The translations under genes were made by a program, and so were the position numbers. DNA of 64,000 bases from Cunninghamia lanceolata (taxonomy: Eukaryota; Streptophyta; Pinopsida; Cupressales; Cupressaceae), in assembly GCA_027924645.1 (NCBI GenBank), contig BSBN01000297.1:3224001-3288000 (forward strand), read 5' to 3'. Below are positions 1 to 12,840 of the stretch, in pieces. A model generated the notes under the pieces. The model was not told the origin of the DNA, did no database searches, and worked only from the letters and a program-made list of their open reading frames with translations. Within the stretch, counting starts at the first letter, position 1, and each line of letters opens with the position of its first letter.

Positions 1-2498
1 TAGCAAATAAATAAAATAAAATTAGATAAAATTCAATGCATGGGGTAATGGATTATAATGAAATGCCACAATAAATACACCACTAGTTTTGCTATTTTAA
101 ACCAAAATGCAAATATTCTAGTTGGAGTAATTTATAAATGCCAATAATAAGAAATATATTTAATGGGAAATAAAATGCTTATAAAAACCAAAAACCAAAA
201 AACAAATTAGAAGATATCTTTGGGCATTGTAGATATATTATTCTAAATATAAATATACTAGTTATATACTTATATATAGACAAAGTTAAGATTTGAAGAA
301 AAGTATCATAAAAAATAATTAATTCATCTTTCAAACAAACCATGATTTGTAAACTTCAATGGATCTGTGTGAATTAAACATCAAGATCATAAACCCAAAT
401 TTTAAAGCCCTAACCCTAATTCAAACCCATACCACCTTCCAAAAATCTAACCCTAATTCAAGTCCAGACCACCTTACAAAACCTTGACCCTAATTCAAGC
501 CCAGAGCACCTTACATAACCCTAACCCTAATTCAAACCCAGACCACCTTACAAAACCCTAAACTTAATTCAAGCCCTAACCTTAAACTAATGGTAGCCAT
601 CATAAGCAAAAAGAATGGATCATCTTCATAGACAATGTTAGTAGCTAAAGGTTAACTAGCTTACCTATTTGTACAAAAATCTATCTAAAATACATCCACA
701 CATATCCTTCCCAGATGCCTATTGACTACATTATTAATTAATAATAGTTTAATATCAAAACTACATTATTATGTTGAGTCATAGATTATTTTAATATTAT
801 TTAATATATACTTAAGATATACCATTAATTAACTTATATTAATTATCTTCTCATTCAAATACTTTCCCAATGCTTTGTTTAATTTATTTTCTCATAAAAT
901 ACTAAACTAGTCTATTAGTATTTTATAACATTTAATGCATAAAAATTTAATTATCAATATATATTTAATATATTTCTTATGTTTATTTATTTTTGTAATT
1001 TTATGGATTTATTATATATCTAAAAAATTTAAAACTATACTTTTTTTTATTGTTTTAATCTAAGTAAAATCAATGGGTTTTTTTAAAAAAATAAAAAATT
1101 CTTTATTGTTTTAATATGAGTAAAAACAATGCGTATTTATTTTAAAGAGCAATGACATCTGGAACCAGTTGCCGCTTACCATCTATAATTTCAATTTTCT
1201 TTTTCAAGTTGGTATCCAACTTAATGCAGTAAACACATTAAAAAAGGCACTTAAGCCATGCCAACAATTTTTTGGTCTTTCATGCAAGTTTGCATTTCAA
1301 ATTTATGATTGCAAATTGATGCACCCTAATCATGTACAATTACAAATATGTTTTTCCTGAATATTCTTGCATTTCAACTCTACTCTTATAGATGAGATAT
1401 TGATAGACGGTATCGGCTATTTTGTTGCACAGCAATTTCCAAAGTCAAGTCCATAGAGAATCTACGCATAGAACCTGCTTTCTCTTTTGCACGTTACTGT
1501 AAAATGCAAAACAGTCGGTATACAACAATCAGGAAGAAAGAAGAGGCTCGTTTACAAATACGATCCTCTAAAAACAACCAGGTACATGTGTATGCTTACG
1601 CTTTTATTGACATTTCATGTTTCATCAATTCCTATGATCTTGACTCTTGTTTTTAATTATATGCAGATTAATGGAGACCACAAAGTAGTCACAAAAAACA
1701 ATCTTACAGGATCCTACAACGTACCTACCATCTAGCTCTATCGACACAACTAATATAGGTAATCCTTGTCATTTGTTAATTTCATATCCTCTGCAACCTG
1801 GTATCCACTTTACATATTTTCTTCATAATGTAGATGATGGGAGGGAAACATTCTTGAATAGAAAACACCGTATACACAAATAGAGAAGCATGGACCACAA
1901 GCTGGTTTCAAAATTTTGACTGTCTCCTTCCAGAGGAGATCATACTCAGGATATTTGAACCGTATATATCCCCTACCTACTAGAAGAAAAAATGTCAAAG
2001 AGAATATGAGAGCCTGTAAGAACCACACCACATATCTCTTATTCTAAGCTATTTGACTTCAAATATGACCATAAAGTCCAGTTGGTTGTTGACGATAACA
2101 CTGGCGTCTCAAAATATACATCCAAGATTTTGACAAGTGGTCATATGCATTATATCAAGAGCTTCGTGACCTCTATCTTTCAAACTTCATTTGCAAGATT
2201 CTTATAATATATCCACTTCTCATGAGAAATTATAGTTTTACAGGGCAATTAAGTTTGTAGAGTTAGTCAAATCTAATAAGAAGGAAGGAAATTGACTAGT
2301 CAAGACACAAGAATGGCTTGAGAACCATATCCGGTCCCACCACCATATAAAATTTCACATTCACTCCGTAACACCGAAATTCAAATACTCCCATCAAAAC
2401 TTGGGCACTCCAATTCTTCAGGCAATGACCTCTACCATATCTACCGAAACCATACACTTTCTCTACCATGAATACAGAAACCAGTTAATATGATTCCA
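1..2498. other. AT-rich DNA, no gene recognised
   Basis: No open frame here resembles a known family; the longest are under 85 codons. The stretch holds the minisatellite at 408-580. Around 1500-1760 there are splice-like junctions (CAG followed by GTACATG near 1580, and TATATGCAG before ATTAATGG near 1665), but the flanking frames are short and unrecognised, so no gene is called. Confidence 0.5.
408..580. repeat. Telomere-like minisatellite, ~37-bp period
   Basis: Five imperfect units begin at about 410, 447, 483, 521 and 558 (spacing 36-38 bp). Each starts with CTAACCCTAATTCAA or a one- to three-base variant and continues with CCAGACCACCTTACAAAA-like sequence. The CCCTAACCCTAA part matches the plant telomere repeat TTTAGGG on the other strand, but only one or two telomere repeats occur per unit. 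This is a minisatellite with embedded telomere motifs, not a telomere tract. Confidence 0.8.
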
Positions 2499-2789
2499 CC
2501 TATACTTCAACTTAAGTTAAAATTGTACATAGAGAGAAAAAAGTGCATATGTATCTTGTAAATAATAAAATTTACTATTGATGTTGTCTCATGCTTTGCA
2601 CTTACAATGTTCAATATAGTTGTTCTATAGTCAGTGTAAATATGACCACCTATACTTGCACTTAAGTTAAACTTGTACATAGAGAGAGAAAATTGCATAT
2701 GTGTCTTCTAAATAATAAATTTTACTATTGTTGTTGTCTCATGCTTTACACTTACAATGTTCAATATAGTTGTTCTATAGTCAGTGTAA
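2499..2789. repeat. 150-bp tandem duplication
   Basis: The block starting CCTATACTT at 2499 recurs at 2649 with a 150-bp offset. The match runs through the CATAGAGAGA, TGTTGTCTCATGC and TTCTATAGTCAGTGTAA motifs, with scattered substitutions. The second copy ends at about 2789, next to the open frame that follows. Confidence 0.85.
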
Positions 2790-2865
2790 CTTTGTCTTAA
2801 TAAGTGAACTTAACTCATCCTTACCATTGATCTTTTCTCATAGACACCAAGTGTTGGACATTACA

Positions 2866-3495
2866 ATGGCCAAACCCGATGGACTAACTCTTCCTTCTAA
2901 CACCATGCATTTGTTGCTTTCAAGCTGGTATGCAAACAGGTGGCTCAAAGATGTAAAAAATATTATATATAACACTTGGCACTTCTACATTGAGGGGTAC
3001 AAACATTCTATACTGCAGACACTACAATTGGAAGACGATCCCTTTACTAATCACATTGTAAATGAACATTTTATTGATATTGTTGTCTTGCATGTATCTG
3101 CACAACACTGGACTAGAAAAAACAAAGACAATATTTTAAAGCTTTGTTCCATAGGCGTAGTAAATAGTATATATTTTGCCAGATATCCTCTTGCAGCTCA
3201 TGTACAACATTATGGACCTATCTTGGAGGACAATATGTGTGAATTCTTTAACCAAATTAAAACATGTTTCTCACAACGCCTTGTCCAAAGTTTTACAAAC
3301 CACCTCGTCGACCACAATTACTACAATCTACCAAGAGTTGAATTCTACCCCCTCTATCAGGACTACTCATCTACAATGGAAATAGAACATTCTCAAATCA
3401 CCATAACTCATGCAAAAATGTCTCGCCGATTCCAGCATGATCAAATTATAGGAGGTGTGTTACATCACCGCCCTTCACCAAAGGCGATTGTATAG
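2866..3495 (+). CDS. Hypothetical protein, 209 codons, unidentified
   Basis: I do not recognise this frame. From the first ATG (2866) it runs 209 codons to a TAG. An open frame without ATG extends upstream to 2770, inside the tandem duplication. The predicted protein is soluble-looking, rich in His, Tyr and Asn, with no signal peptide, membrane segment or metal-binding motif that I can name. There is no intron signal or TATA box that I trust. A frame this long is unusual by chance in AT-rich DNA, so it may be an exon or a transposase or retroelement remnant. A chance frame remains the main alternative. Confidence 0.2.
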   Translation: MAKPDGLTLPSNTMHLLLSSWYANRWLKDVKNIIYNTWHFYIEGYKHSILQTLQLEDDPFTNHIVNEHFIDIVVLHVSAQHWTRKNKDNILKLCSIGVVNSIYFARYPLAAHVQHYGPILEDNMCEFFNQIKTCFSQRLVQSFTNHLVDHNYYNLPRVEFYPLYQDYSSTMEIEHSQITITHAKMSRRFQHDQIIGGVLHHRPSPKAIV

Positions 3496-4685
3496 TTGTG
3501 ATTCTATTTATAGAGTTATATTTACAGAATTCCACTAAATGCTATTGTACTGCATCACATAAATGCATATACAGGTCAGATTATGTTTATATCCTTCAAC
3601 GTACTATTTTTTTCTTATATCCTCTAATGTAATATTATACAGGTGACGTTATATATATATATATTGCATCATACATAAGGTTGTATTTACAAAGTTTGAA
3701 ATTGATTATTTAGTAATCAATAAGCTTTATCTCATGTTATATTGTACGAATTGTTTTCGTTGAACTTAAATATATGGCATTAATATATTATAATGTGTTC
3801 TTGCAAATTTTATGTATATTTATGGAGATTTTAGGTCCCTGTACTTCATTCATTTATAGTACAAAGTCTTTAGTTAAGCTTCAGTTTGGTTCTTTAGGTA
3901 TATTTAGATTTTAAAAAGTACTTGGTTACTCCTAAATACTTGAAAAGAACAAGGGAAACCTATGTGAAGGAGGTACTAATACATTACATACCTTCATAGA
4001 AAACTCATTAAAAGCAAGAATACAATTTCTATACACTGACCATATCCTTGGGTATCTCACCACTTGACAAATTTCATGACATAACAATAACTTTTAGATG
4101 ATGTAGACTAGTAAGAGACCCAATAAACATTGTGTAATGCTATGGTATAATGCAGATAATTATTTGTATATGTGTCGGTAAATAAACACTGTGTAACAAT
4201 AATATGTCTGACCTATATAAACTTTCATGTTTACTTATTCTAACTATTTCTTTCTTCTTGAATATTCTCGTGTATAAGATTTGTAGTTTGATATACCCTA
4301 TCGGCTACTCTGTTGCACACAAATTCAGTGCAACTGCTAGTATTAGTAACTTACTATTCTTATTGTTCTAGTCAGGGCTTAAATTTGACAGTTGTATAGC
4401 TCTATTTATTCATTTTTGCTGTAAAATACAATCAAAATTTTAAAAAGACCATATCATATGAAAGGAGAGATTTTGGGAAAACTGTCAAACTTTATATAGG
4501 ATTATGTTGATATATATATTTGGATTTCATATAATCTACTTATACTAAGATATGTCATAGTATTTTAAAGGCAACATTGAATAGATAAATGTCATAAAAA
4601 TATTGCTTGACAGGCAAGGTCGACTGTCAAATTTAAGCCTTGGAGCCTCCTGTGATTTGACTCTCTGCGCAAGATGTATTTTTTT
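3496..4685. other. AT-rich spacer, nothing recognised
   Basis: No coding frame or structured repeat is seen. A ~25-bp block near 4299 (TATCGGCTAC then TGTTGCACA) resembles one near 1411, suggesting that both belong to an old dispersed repeat. Confidence 0.4.
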
Positions 4686-4845
4686 TGTAAAGCCTCTCAA
4701 GTAAATGTAAAAGCCACAAAACCATCTCAAAAGTAAATGAAGTAAATAATCACCTTAAATACAACATCACAATAAACAAAGTTAAATGATGTAATTAATC
4801 TGCTTAATTACAATATCACAAGTGAAAAGATAATCTCATAAATGA
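4686..4845. repeat. Fragment of a dispersed repeat shared with 63875-64000
   Basis: The segment starting TGTAAAG at 4686 matches the segment starting TGTAAAG at 63875. They share AAAGTAAA, TTAAATACAACATCAC and CTTAATTACAATAT in the same order. Here the copy is cut by insertion of element A at 4846; any continuation would lie after 8489. The TGTAAAG start suggests an LTR end, but no paired terminus was found. Confidence 0.5.
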
Positions 4846-5840
4846 TGTCATTTCCCCATATTTTAATCGATTAAGTAATCAATTATAGATGAAAATACAA
4901 ATACAAATATTATTATAATAACCATAATATAATTCATATATATATATAACATTTAGTATATCAAATATACGAAGATTAAATATAATATTCAATATATATA
5001 ATAAGAATCATATTATAAGATATATATGAATCGGGTCTCTCAAGGAGACATCGATCCCATATCAAGGAATGCTTAAACAAATCAGTGAATAACTTTAAGA
5101 ATTAAAAGGTAATCGCTGCCTTTGAAAAGTGATGACCGTTGGTCAAAATGACCCATCTAAACATATAAGTATTAATCGTTATCCTTCCACAAGGGAGCAT
5201 CAGCTATCATTGGATCATCATTCAATTACGGAAGACCGAAGACATTTGAAGATTGTGACAACATGAGACCCGAATTATCTTGCTTGGTGCGATTACCATT
5301 GGAGACTTCATTTGCACCATTGGAGATTTAAGTTCCCACTTCCTTGTGCGTCGCATTGTGAGGAAGTCTATGGAAGGAAACATTGAATAGAAGAACGGAG
5401 TGCATATCAGAAGAAGATAAGTGAAAGTTGACTAACAGAAGGACCATCAACATAAGAGCGGGAATATCTATTATAGCCTAAGCACCGATTTCATAAGATT
5501 CTCCATTATTACATGATCGCTGAAGGTAAAAGCTTGTAGAAGATCATTGTTGAAAGCACATAATCATATCTCCAGATCATCGTGGATTCTTTGAAGACTT
5601 TGGATCGAGTATTCAAGAATATCATAGCGCACAAAATCCATAGGGTCAACGTAATCTTCTGTTGGAGGATCAGTGGCATTGTATAAGGCAGCGAACTATG
5701 TTTTGCACCCTCATTCGATTCGAGCCAGATTGGCTAGTGGTGGCGATCCAGTAATACATATTTGAATTGCTTGAAGTGTTTGGCACCATCCGTAGTAAGG
5801 GACAATCTGTATGTGACGGAAATAACAAGGGGACATTACA
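4846..5840 (+). repeat. 5' LTR of element A
   Basis: This 995-bp copy is bounded by TG and CA, with AATGA on its left and the primer-binding site two bases to its right. It differs from the 3' copy by many substitutions and an AT-repeat length difference near 4936, so the insertion is not recent. Confidence 0.9.
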
Positions 5841-5842
5841 AG

Positions 5843-5854
5843 TGGTATCAGAGC
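5843..5854 (+). other. Primer-binding site of element A
   Basis: TGGTATCAGAGC starts two bases after the 5' LTR. It is the standard complement of the 3' end of plant initiator methionine tRNA, which primes minus-strand DNA synthesis. Confidence 0.9.
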
Positions 5855-6079
5855 TATCGACCTGCCATCCTGTGAAAGAATTTAATGCAAGCTTACTCAA
5901 GGAGGTATCCCGCATGAAACAACAACCAAATGAAGAGCCAAATGAACAATGAATTGAGAGCCTTCATGGAGACAACTACCAAAACATGATGGACCAAATT
6001 GAAAGGCATGAGAAGAAAAAGAAATAAGGTGAAGAGGAATGTTTATAATTGCTCGAGTACAAGCAAACCATGTAAGACA

Positions 6080-6605
6080 TGATGGGTAGGAATAATGCCC
6101 TCCATCATGCTCTTATCAAACTATGCTAAAATGGATGATAGGTAGGAATAATGCCCTCCATCATACCCTCATGAAGACATGATAGGTAGGAAGTGTGCCC
6201 TCCATCATGCTCTTGTCAAGATGTGATAGGTAGGAAGTGTGCCCTCCATCACACTCTTGAGCCTTAATATTAAAGGGATGATAGGTAGGAAGAATGCCCT
6301 CCATCATACCCTCATTAAGACATGATAGGTAGGAAGAATGCCCTCCATCATGCTCTTATCAAGTTATATTAAAGGGATGATAGGTAGGAAGTATGCCCTC
6401 CATCATACCCTCATCAAGACATGATAGGTAGGAAGAATGCCCTCCATCATACCCTCATCAAGAGATAATAGGTAGGAAGTGTGCCCTCCATCATACTCTT
6501 GTCAAGATGTGATAGGTAGGAAGTGTGCCCTCCATCACACTCTTGAACCTTGAAAGTGGACATAAGAGGTGATAGGTAGGAAGTGTGTCCTCCATCACGC
6601 TCTAA
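6080..6605 (+). repeat. 11-unit minisatellite inside element A
   Basis: The core TGATAGGTAGGAA..TGCCCTCCATCA begins at about 6080, 6136, 6180, 6224, 6279, 6323, 6378, 6422, 6466, 6510 and 6570. Spacing is 44 bp in six steps, 55-56 bp in three and 60 bp in the last. The longer steps carry an extra ~11-bp AT-rich segment (such as TATTAAAGGGA). Each core could fold imperfectly (TGAT.GG against CC.TCA). The frame is not open across the array, so coding is unlikely. Confidence 0.92.
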
Positions 6606-7444
6606 CTTGCAAGTATTTCCATGAACTCTATCAAAGGATCGTCTTGAGGTTTGGATAACTGTATGTTGAAATTAATATTATTTATGTTATATCATTAATT
6701 TTGTTAGGATGTATTGATTTCATTGCTAATTTATTAATCTTTAATATTGCTAATGTCCCTTCCAAGAGTTATTCTTGTGTGCAAGTGAAGAAATTAGTAC
6801 ATCCTACAAGGGACGTTAGTGAAGTATAGAACACAAAAAGTTAATTTCATTAATCACAAGACCCATGAACCAAATTCATCTTTTCCAAGAGTCTCTTTTG
6901 AATTCTTCTCTTGATTTAAGTAACATAAAACCAATACTAAGTTATATTATGGGCCCATAACCCACAAATTCCCAGGATCATTCTTCATAATCATCTATAA
7001 CACTTATATTTCATCAATCACATTGCTATTCAAATAAAAGCTTACCAAACCTTCTTTGATCATAAATTTTTTGTCCATGACATCATATAATCAATTACGC
7101 CTCAAGAACATAACTCTTCGCAGTTTTGAGATCAGCAACACATCAAAAGGTAAAACTACAAGATGACAAGTACAAGACCTAATCTCGTAATCAAAGATCA
7201 AGATGTATTTTGGAATCTCAATACTCTCAAATCTTCTTAATCTATGATACTTGCATCCCATCGTTATTATTCAAACATCAAACAAAAGCTCTTTTAATCA
7301 CAAATTCTCTTTCATGGAATCACAATCAATCTCTCTTCACTAAAGCATGTTCAATCTAAACCACGATTTCATCTCAACAAGTAGACATTAAAAGGTGCAA
7401 AGTAATAAAAGAAATCGTTGTGATTGCTTGAGGACAAGCAATCT

Positions 7445-7454
7445 CAAGAGGGGA
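7445..7454 (+). other. Polypurine tract of element A
   Basis: AAGAGGGGA-type purine run four bases before the 3' LTR, the position expected for the plus-strand primer. The text before it (GCTTGAGGACAAGCAAT) resembles gypsy-type internal ends. Confidence 0.75.
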
Positions 7455-7458
7455 TACC

Positions 7459-8484
7459 TGTCATGTCCCCATATTTTAATCGATTAAGTAATCAATTATA
7501 GATGAAAATACAAATATAAATATTATGAACTTAAATATTATTATAATAATCCTAATATATTTCAGATATTATATATATATATATATATATAACATTTAAT
7601 ATATCAAATATACAAAGATTAAATATAATATTCAATATATAACAAGAATCATATTATAAGATATATATGAATCAGGCCTCTCAAGGAGACACCGATCCCA
7701 TATCAAGGAATGCTTAAACAAATCAGTGAATAACTTTAAGAATTAAAAGGTAATCGCTACCTTTGAAAAGTGATGACCATTGGTCAAAATGACCCCTCTA
7801 AACATATAAGTATTAACCGTTATCCTTCCACAAGGGAGCATCAGCTATCATCGGATCATCATTCAATTATAGAAGACCGAAGATATTTGAAGATTGTGAC
7901 AACGTGAGACCCGAATTATCTTGCTTGGTGCGATTACCAGTGGAGACTTCATTTGCACCATTGGAGATTTAAGTTCGCACTCCCTTGTGCGTCGCATTGT
8001 GAGGAAGTCTATGGAAGGAAACATTGAATAGAAGAACAGAGTGCATATCAAAAGAAGATAAGTGAAAGTTGACTAACAGAAGGACCATCAACATAAGAGC
8101 AGGAATATCTATTATAGCCTAAGCACCAATTTCATAAGATTCTTCATTATTACATGATCGCTGAAGGTAAAAGCTTGTAGAAGATCATTGTTGAAAGTAC
8201 GAAATCATATCTTTAGATCATTGTGGATTCTTTGAAGACTTTGGATCGAGTATTCAAGAATATCATAGTGCACAGAATCCAGGGGGTCAACGTAATCTTT
8301 CGTTGGAGGATTGGTGGCATTGTATAAGGCAGTGAACTATGTTTGCACCCTCATTCGATTCGAGCCAGATTGGCCAGTGGCAGCAATCCGGTAATACATA
8401 TTTGAATTGCTTGAAGTGTTTGGCACCATCTGCAGTAAGGGACAATCTATATGTGACGGCAATAACAAGTACGGGGACATTATA
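7459..8484 (+). repeat. 3' LTR of element A
   Basis: This 1,026-bp partner of the 5' LTR ends GGGGACATTATA at 8484, followed by the target duplication AATGA. The terminal CA has become TA by a C-to-T change. Confidence 0.9.
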
Positions 8485-8489
8485 AATGA

Positions 8490-11400
8490 ATCAAAATGTC
8501 ATTGAATCTTACAAAATCACGTGCTTAATCCAGGTAAAAGCACTATAAATAATAAACAAAATCCATGGGCATTCATGCCATAATACATCCAATTTCAAGT
8601 TACAATAGTCATGTACAACAAGAATCAATAAATCAATATGCTCATCAGTAGCACGAACCAAGTGGTCCACCACCCGCGAGCCGAGAGACAGGAACATGGT
8701 CCAAGTGCTTTTCCACCCAACCATGAAGTAATTACACTTCCCCAGATCCCTTCATGAAACGAAGGAAACCCAGCCCTGCATGAAATGTCTAGCTACCTGG
8801 AACAACTGGCAGGTGGAAACTCCTGATGCAACCTGATGCCTTAATGTGCAATTCTAAATAATGAAAAGCAGATTGTCTCACAACAGGATGTGGTAGAGAT
8901 ATATATAAATAAGTTTGCTAGACATTTGAAATAAACATCTTTTTCAATGTCAGTTCGATTAGATCTAATCCTTTAAAATAGTAACCTAGTTCAATTCCAG
9001 AAAAGAAGAAAAGCCATCTCTGATATTCCACATTCAACACCCTTGCCCAGAAAGCAATCCAATAACATCCCTAGATAAAAAAATCTAACCTACTTCTTTC
9101 CCCAAGAATCAAGTAAAAATAAATGATAAATTAAAAGATCAAAGTTCACACATAACTCATTTAAAAATCCCATTTCAAACACCAATCAATCATGGAACAC
9201 AATTTCCAAGGAATTCACCATCGATCATACAATTTTATCGAAAGGTTGTTTAAACTGGTTTTATTCCTAGTGCATATTTCATTCAAATTTTGCAACATGT
9301 GAAGTTTTCTAACTCATTCATATCGAGTATACAATTTCTCTTCAAGAAACTTTTAAACAAAACAATCTTATTTATCATTTCTGTAATTACTCCTTTACAC
9401 TAACATATAAAGAAAATATAATATTAAATTATAAACTTATTTCAACCTGACACCTACAAAGAGATAAGTATTCGATCAAAAACTCAAACTATCTTTGTTT
9501 TAGAGTTGCTACAACAGTTTTAAGGAGTTTTAAACTAAGCCACAGAAGCATTTTATTCAGCTACAGGAGCTTTAATTCAACTATAGGCATTAAGCATATG
9601 TCTGCTACAGTAACTACGCAAATCTGACAACAAATAAAATGGAAAAAGATAGTTACAACATCTATAAAGAATGGCTAATAAATACACTGCTACAAGACTA
9701 ATTTATACGGCTACAAGAATAACTACAAGCTGCTACAAAATCTATTTCATTCAACACGTTCATGGACAGTGACCGAGCTACAGGAAAAGTCGTCCATTCT
9801 GCTAACTAAACATGCCAACACAAGGATAATGGATAAAGGTTAAGGCAGATTTATATAGATAAGAAAAGTCTATCCCAAAGTAAAATTAGAGCATTAAGTG
9901 CTGGCGACAGGAATTAAATCACATCAACCACAGGTAAGGTAAGGCAACTCGCAAACTCAGATTTTCCAGTCTAAATCCTGGCAAGTCAACAACACAAAGA
10001 GGGAAATCGATTTCAAGTCTAAACTGAGGAAGATAATGTGATAAACGCCTATGTTTAAGGTTGAAACAAGTTGGCGACAGAAAAGAATCAAGGCAGGTCA
10101 AGCATAAAGAAGAGGTTAACACCTTCCAAACAAGCTAAAAGCTATCATTTTGATAGTCAACAAAAAAGTGATTTCAATGCAATTGATTTCAGGAAGAAAA
10201 ACCTAGAGATAACGTTGGTAAAAGGATGAAATTGCAGCTGCTATTGCCACCTCTCCTTCCTCTTGACACAACTTGCAGATCTCTTCTCCTTTGTTGTTGT
10301 TGCCATTCCCAAACACAACAAAATCTACTTTTCTCTGCCTACTTCCTTACTCAGAATGATGATGGTCGTGCTTTTAACTTCTGTCCCTTATTTTTTATTC
10401 AAAAACTTCCCCAAAAATGGCGTTGAAAAATTAGGTTTTCTCAATTGCTTTTTGATCACTCAAGTTTGTTTTTAGTTTGCATGATAATTTGGCTTCCCAA
10501 AGGCCTTTGAAATTAAATAGATTAAACTTAATTTCCTTCATGTCACTTGCATGACAACATAACATTAATTAAATCTCTTTGATCAGTTTTCTAAATATAA
10601 TAATGTTATTAATACAATTTATTTATTTTTGAAATAAAATAGTCACTTAATTTAAACAAGAAGTATTAACAATAATATTAAAATAATATAAATGTGCATA
10701 TCTATTGCATTTAAATACAATTAATTTTAGATATTGTTATTCAACAATAATATTTATAAGAATAAAAAAATACTTATATATTTTTATTAATTAAATAATT
10801 TAAACACACTTTATTTAAATATCATAAAATAAACTATTAAAAATAAACCATTTCAAATACAGTCGAAAGAACCTTTAATATTTATAATTAAATCATGCAC
10901 TCGAAAAGGACTTATTGTGGCAATTAAAACCAAATATTTATCTAAGTATCTAACCATCCATCATATTTATCATCCACACAATGATGCATAAAATAAGCCA
11001 TTCAAAATGCAACATGAAGCTATGTGAGTGTGTGTGATTGCATTAGAGTTAACACTTCTACCTCAACCATGTTCTCGTCTTCGACGAGTACCTACATTCA
11101 TTCGCACTCAACTCGATGTCAATAGGTTAGTGTCTCCAAAAACATAACTGAAGCAAATCATTATAATCACATCGATAATATTCAATATTTAAATCAACTT
11201 TCCAATTTACTTAAATATAACTTCACAATAATTACTTTCACACATGGAAATTGCCCAAAATAAAACAATCATAATAAATGTTCACTAATTTAGAATAATA
11301 ATATTGTCCATAAAAACAAGACGTGACATTTTTGATAGTCATTAATATTATTACCTTCTCACTGTTTTTGGTATCTTGTTTCAAAACACCTTGAAGATGT

Positions 11401-12840
11401 AATCCTCATGCAGCCATATTGCATCATTTCATTAGTCACCATTCGAAGAATCAAGATATTGGTAATATCTTGCTCACTTATTGCCGGAATACCTATCAAA
11501 GATATCTCTTATGCATAATCATCTTCTTCTTTCTTTATCGACCCTTTCTTCTAACATTACCTTCTATTCTAGAACTGAAAACAAGATTAGAAACTAGAGG
11601 ATTAAATTACTATCTATCATTACGCCCTATCCATATTACTATTCGGAATTAGAATCCTTTCTTGCAATTTATCTTGAGTAACCGTAACTACCCCTTCACT
11701 TCATTATGTTCTCTCTTATAATCTAAATGATATGGATTCTTTTATAATTAGTAAACATGATTAGTTATAGAATCTTCCTATATGGAATTTTGACTTTTAT
11801 GTTAATTATTTATTTTTCCTTTTTATTTCTTATTCCCTTAGATCGTGTCCTTTTTAGAATTACTCCTTTAAATAAGAATTTATATATTAAAAAGGGAGAT
11901 AAACATAAATTTAATCTCTTTATAGAAGAGAAACTAAAATTTATCTTGTTTATTCATAAATGGAGTTTTCATGTTTATTTATAAGAAAACAAAGAAATTA
12001 TTTTTTAAGATAGAATTTCTCCTATATAAATAAAAGATTCTAGTTGATTTTATTAAAAAAAAAAAAGGATTTATATTTATTAAATTATTATGTTTAAATA
12101 GAAAGTTATGAAATTATATATTTAATTTTTTTTTAAAGTTAGATAAAAAAGAATTTATCTCATATAGTATTTTGTTTATTTGATTACGATTTTTACCTGG
12201 AATTTATAAATAATTGTATAATAATTGTATTGAAATGAGTTATTTGAGTTGATAATCGTAACCTTAGTATCTAGACTAATTTAAATTAGCATTGAATTCG
12301 TCTTGTTTTTGGATAAACATAGAATACCTATGGAATAACAAATTTCATTGTTAATACTGATATGTTATCTTATTTTTAGTTTTGCATATACTATTGATTG
12401 ACTTAGAACAATGATCTCTATAATGAAAGTGTAATAATGTTTTTAGGGATTATGTTTCGGTTATATAAGTTTAGCTTATTGATAGGTTTTAGGGTTATGG
12501 TTACTCTAAATGTTAGTAATGTTATGTGTTAAGACAAGTACATGATTTGAATTTAGGACTATAATGGTTGATGAATCCTGAGATAATGAGCCCTTAGGGA
12601 TGATTCGAGATGTATCATTAAATCTAGTTTAGTTCATGAAAGTTATACTTGTTTGTTTTTGGAACTTTTGTTATGTGATAACCTAGCTAGAAATCAACCT
12701 GTGTCAAGTAACCTTGCCATCTGATAATGCATTCTTTCTTGAATTAGAAAAGAGAACCTAGAATTCTTGTCATGAATTTGGTTTGAACATGTATTGCAGT
12801 CTTCATGATATCATTGTAGTTAAGTCAATCTTGTGGTTGC
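8490..12840. other. Unassigned AT-rich DNA
   Basis: All frames are short and unrecognised; those at 9919-10122, 10226-10475, 11419-11652 and 11757-11984 are AT-driven. About 9530-9740 repeats the words GCTACAA, CTACAG and AACTACA many times, a loose low-complexity pattern. The DNA right of element A should continue the dispersed repeat interrupted at 4845. Confidence 0.4.

Larger units (their letters stand above)
4846..8484 (+). mobile_element. Element A: non-autonomous LTR retrotransposon (LARD-like)
   Basis: Two long direct repeats (4846-5840 and 7459-8484) flank a 1.6-kb interior. Both begin TGTCAT(T/G)TCCCC and end GGGGACATTA(C/T)A. A perfect 5-bp target duplication AATGA lies at 4841-4845 and 8485-8489. 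A primer-binding site follows the left LTR and a purine tract precedes the right one, fixing the plus orientation. The interior has no protease, reverse transcriptase or integrase, only a short gag-like remnant just after the primer site (about 5855-5950) and a tandem array. Mobility would have needed proteins from another element. Confidence 0.92.

Noticed and set aside
1487..1735. Exon-intron-like pattern near a TATCGGCTA motif shared with 4299
   Set aside because: The flanking frames are too short and unmatched to define a gene; splice-like words are frequent in AT-rich DNA.
6080..6605. Regular repeats with spacers resembling a CRISPR array
   Set aside because: The spacers are themselves similar to each other, the unit is longer than a CRISPR repeat, and the array lies inside an LTR retroelement of a plant genome.
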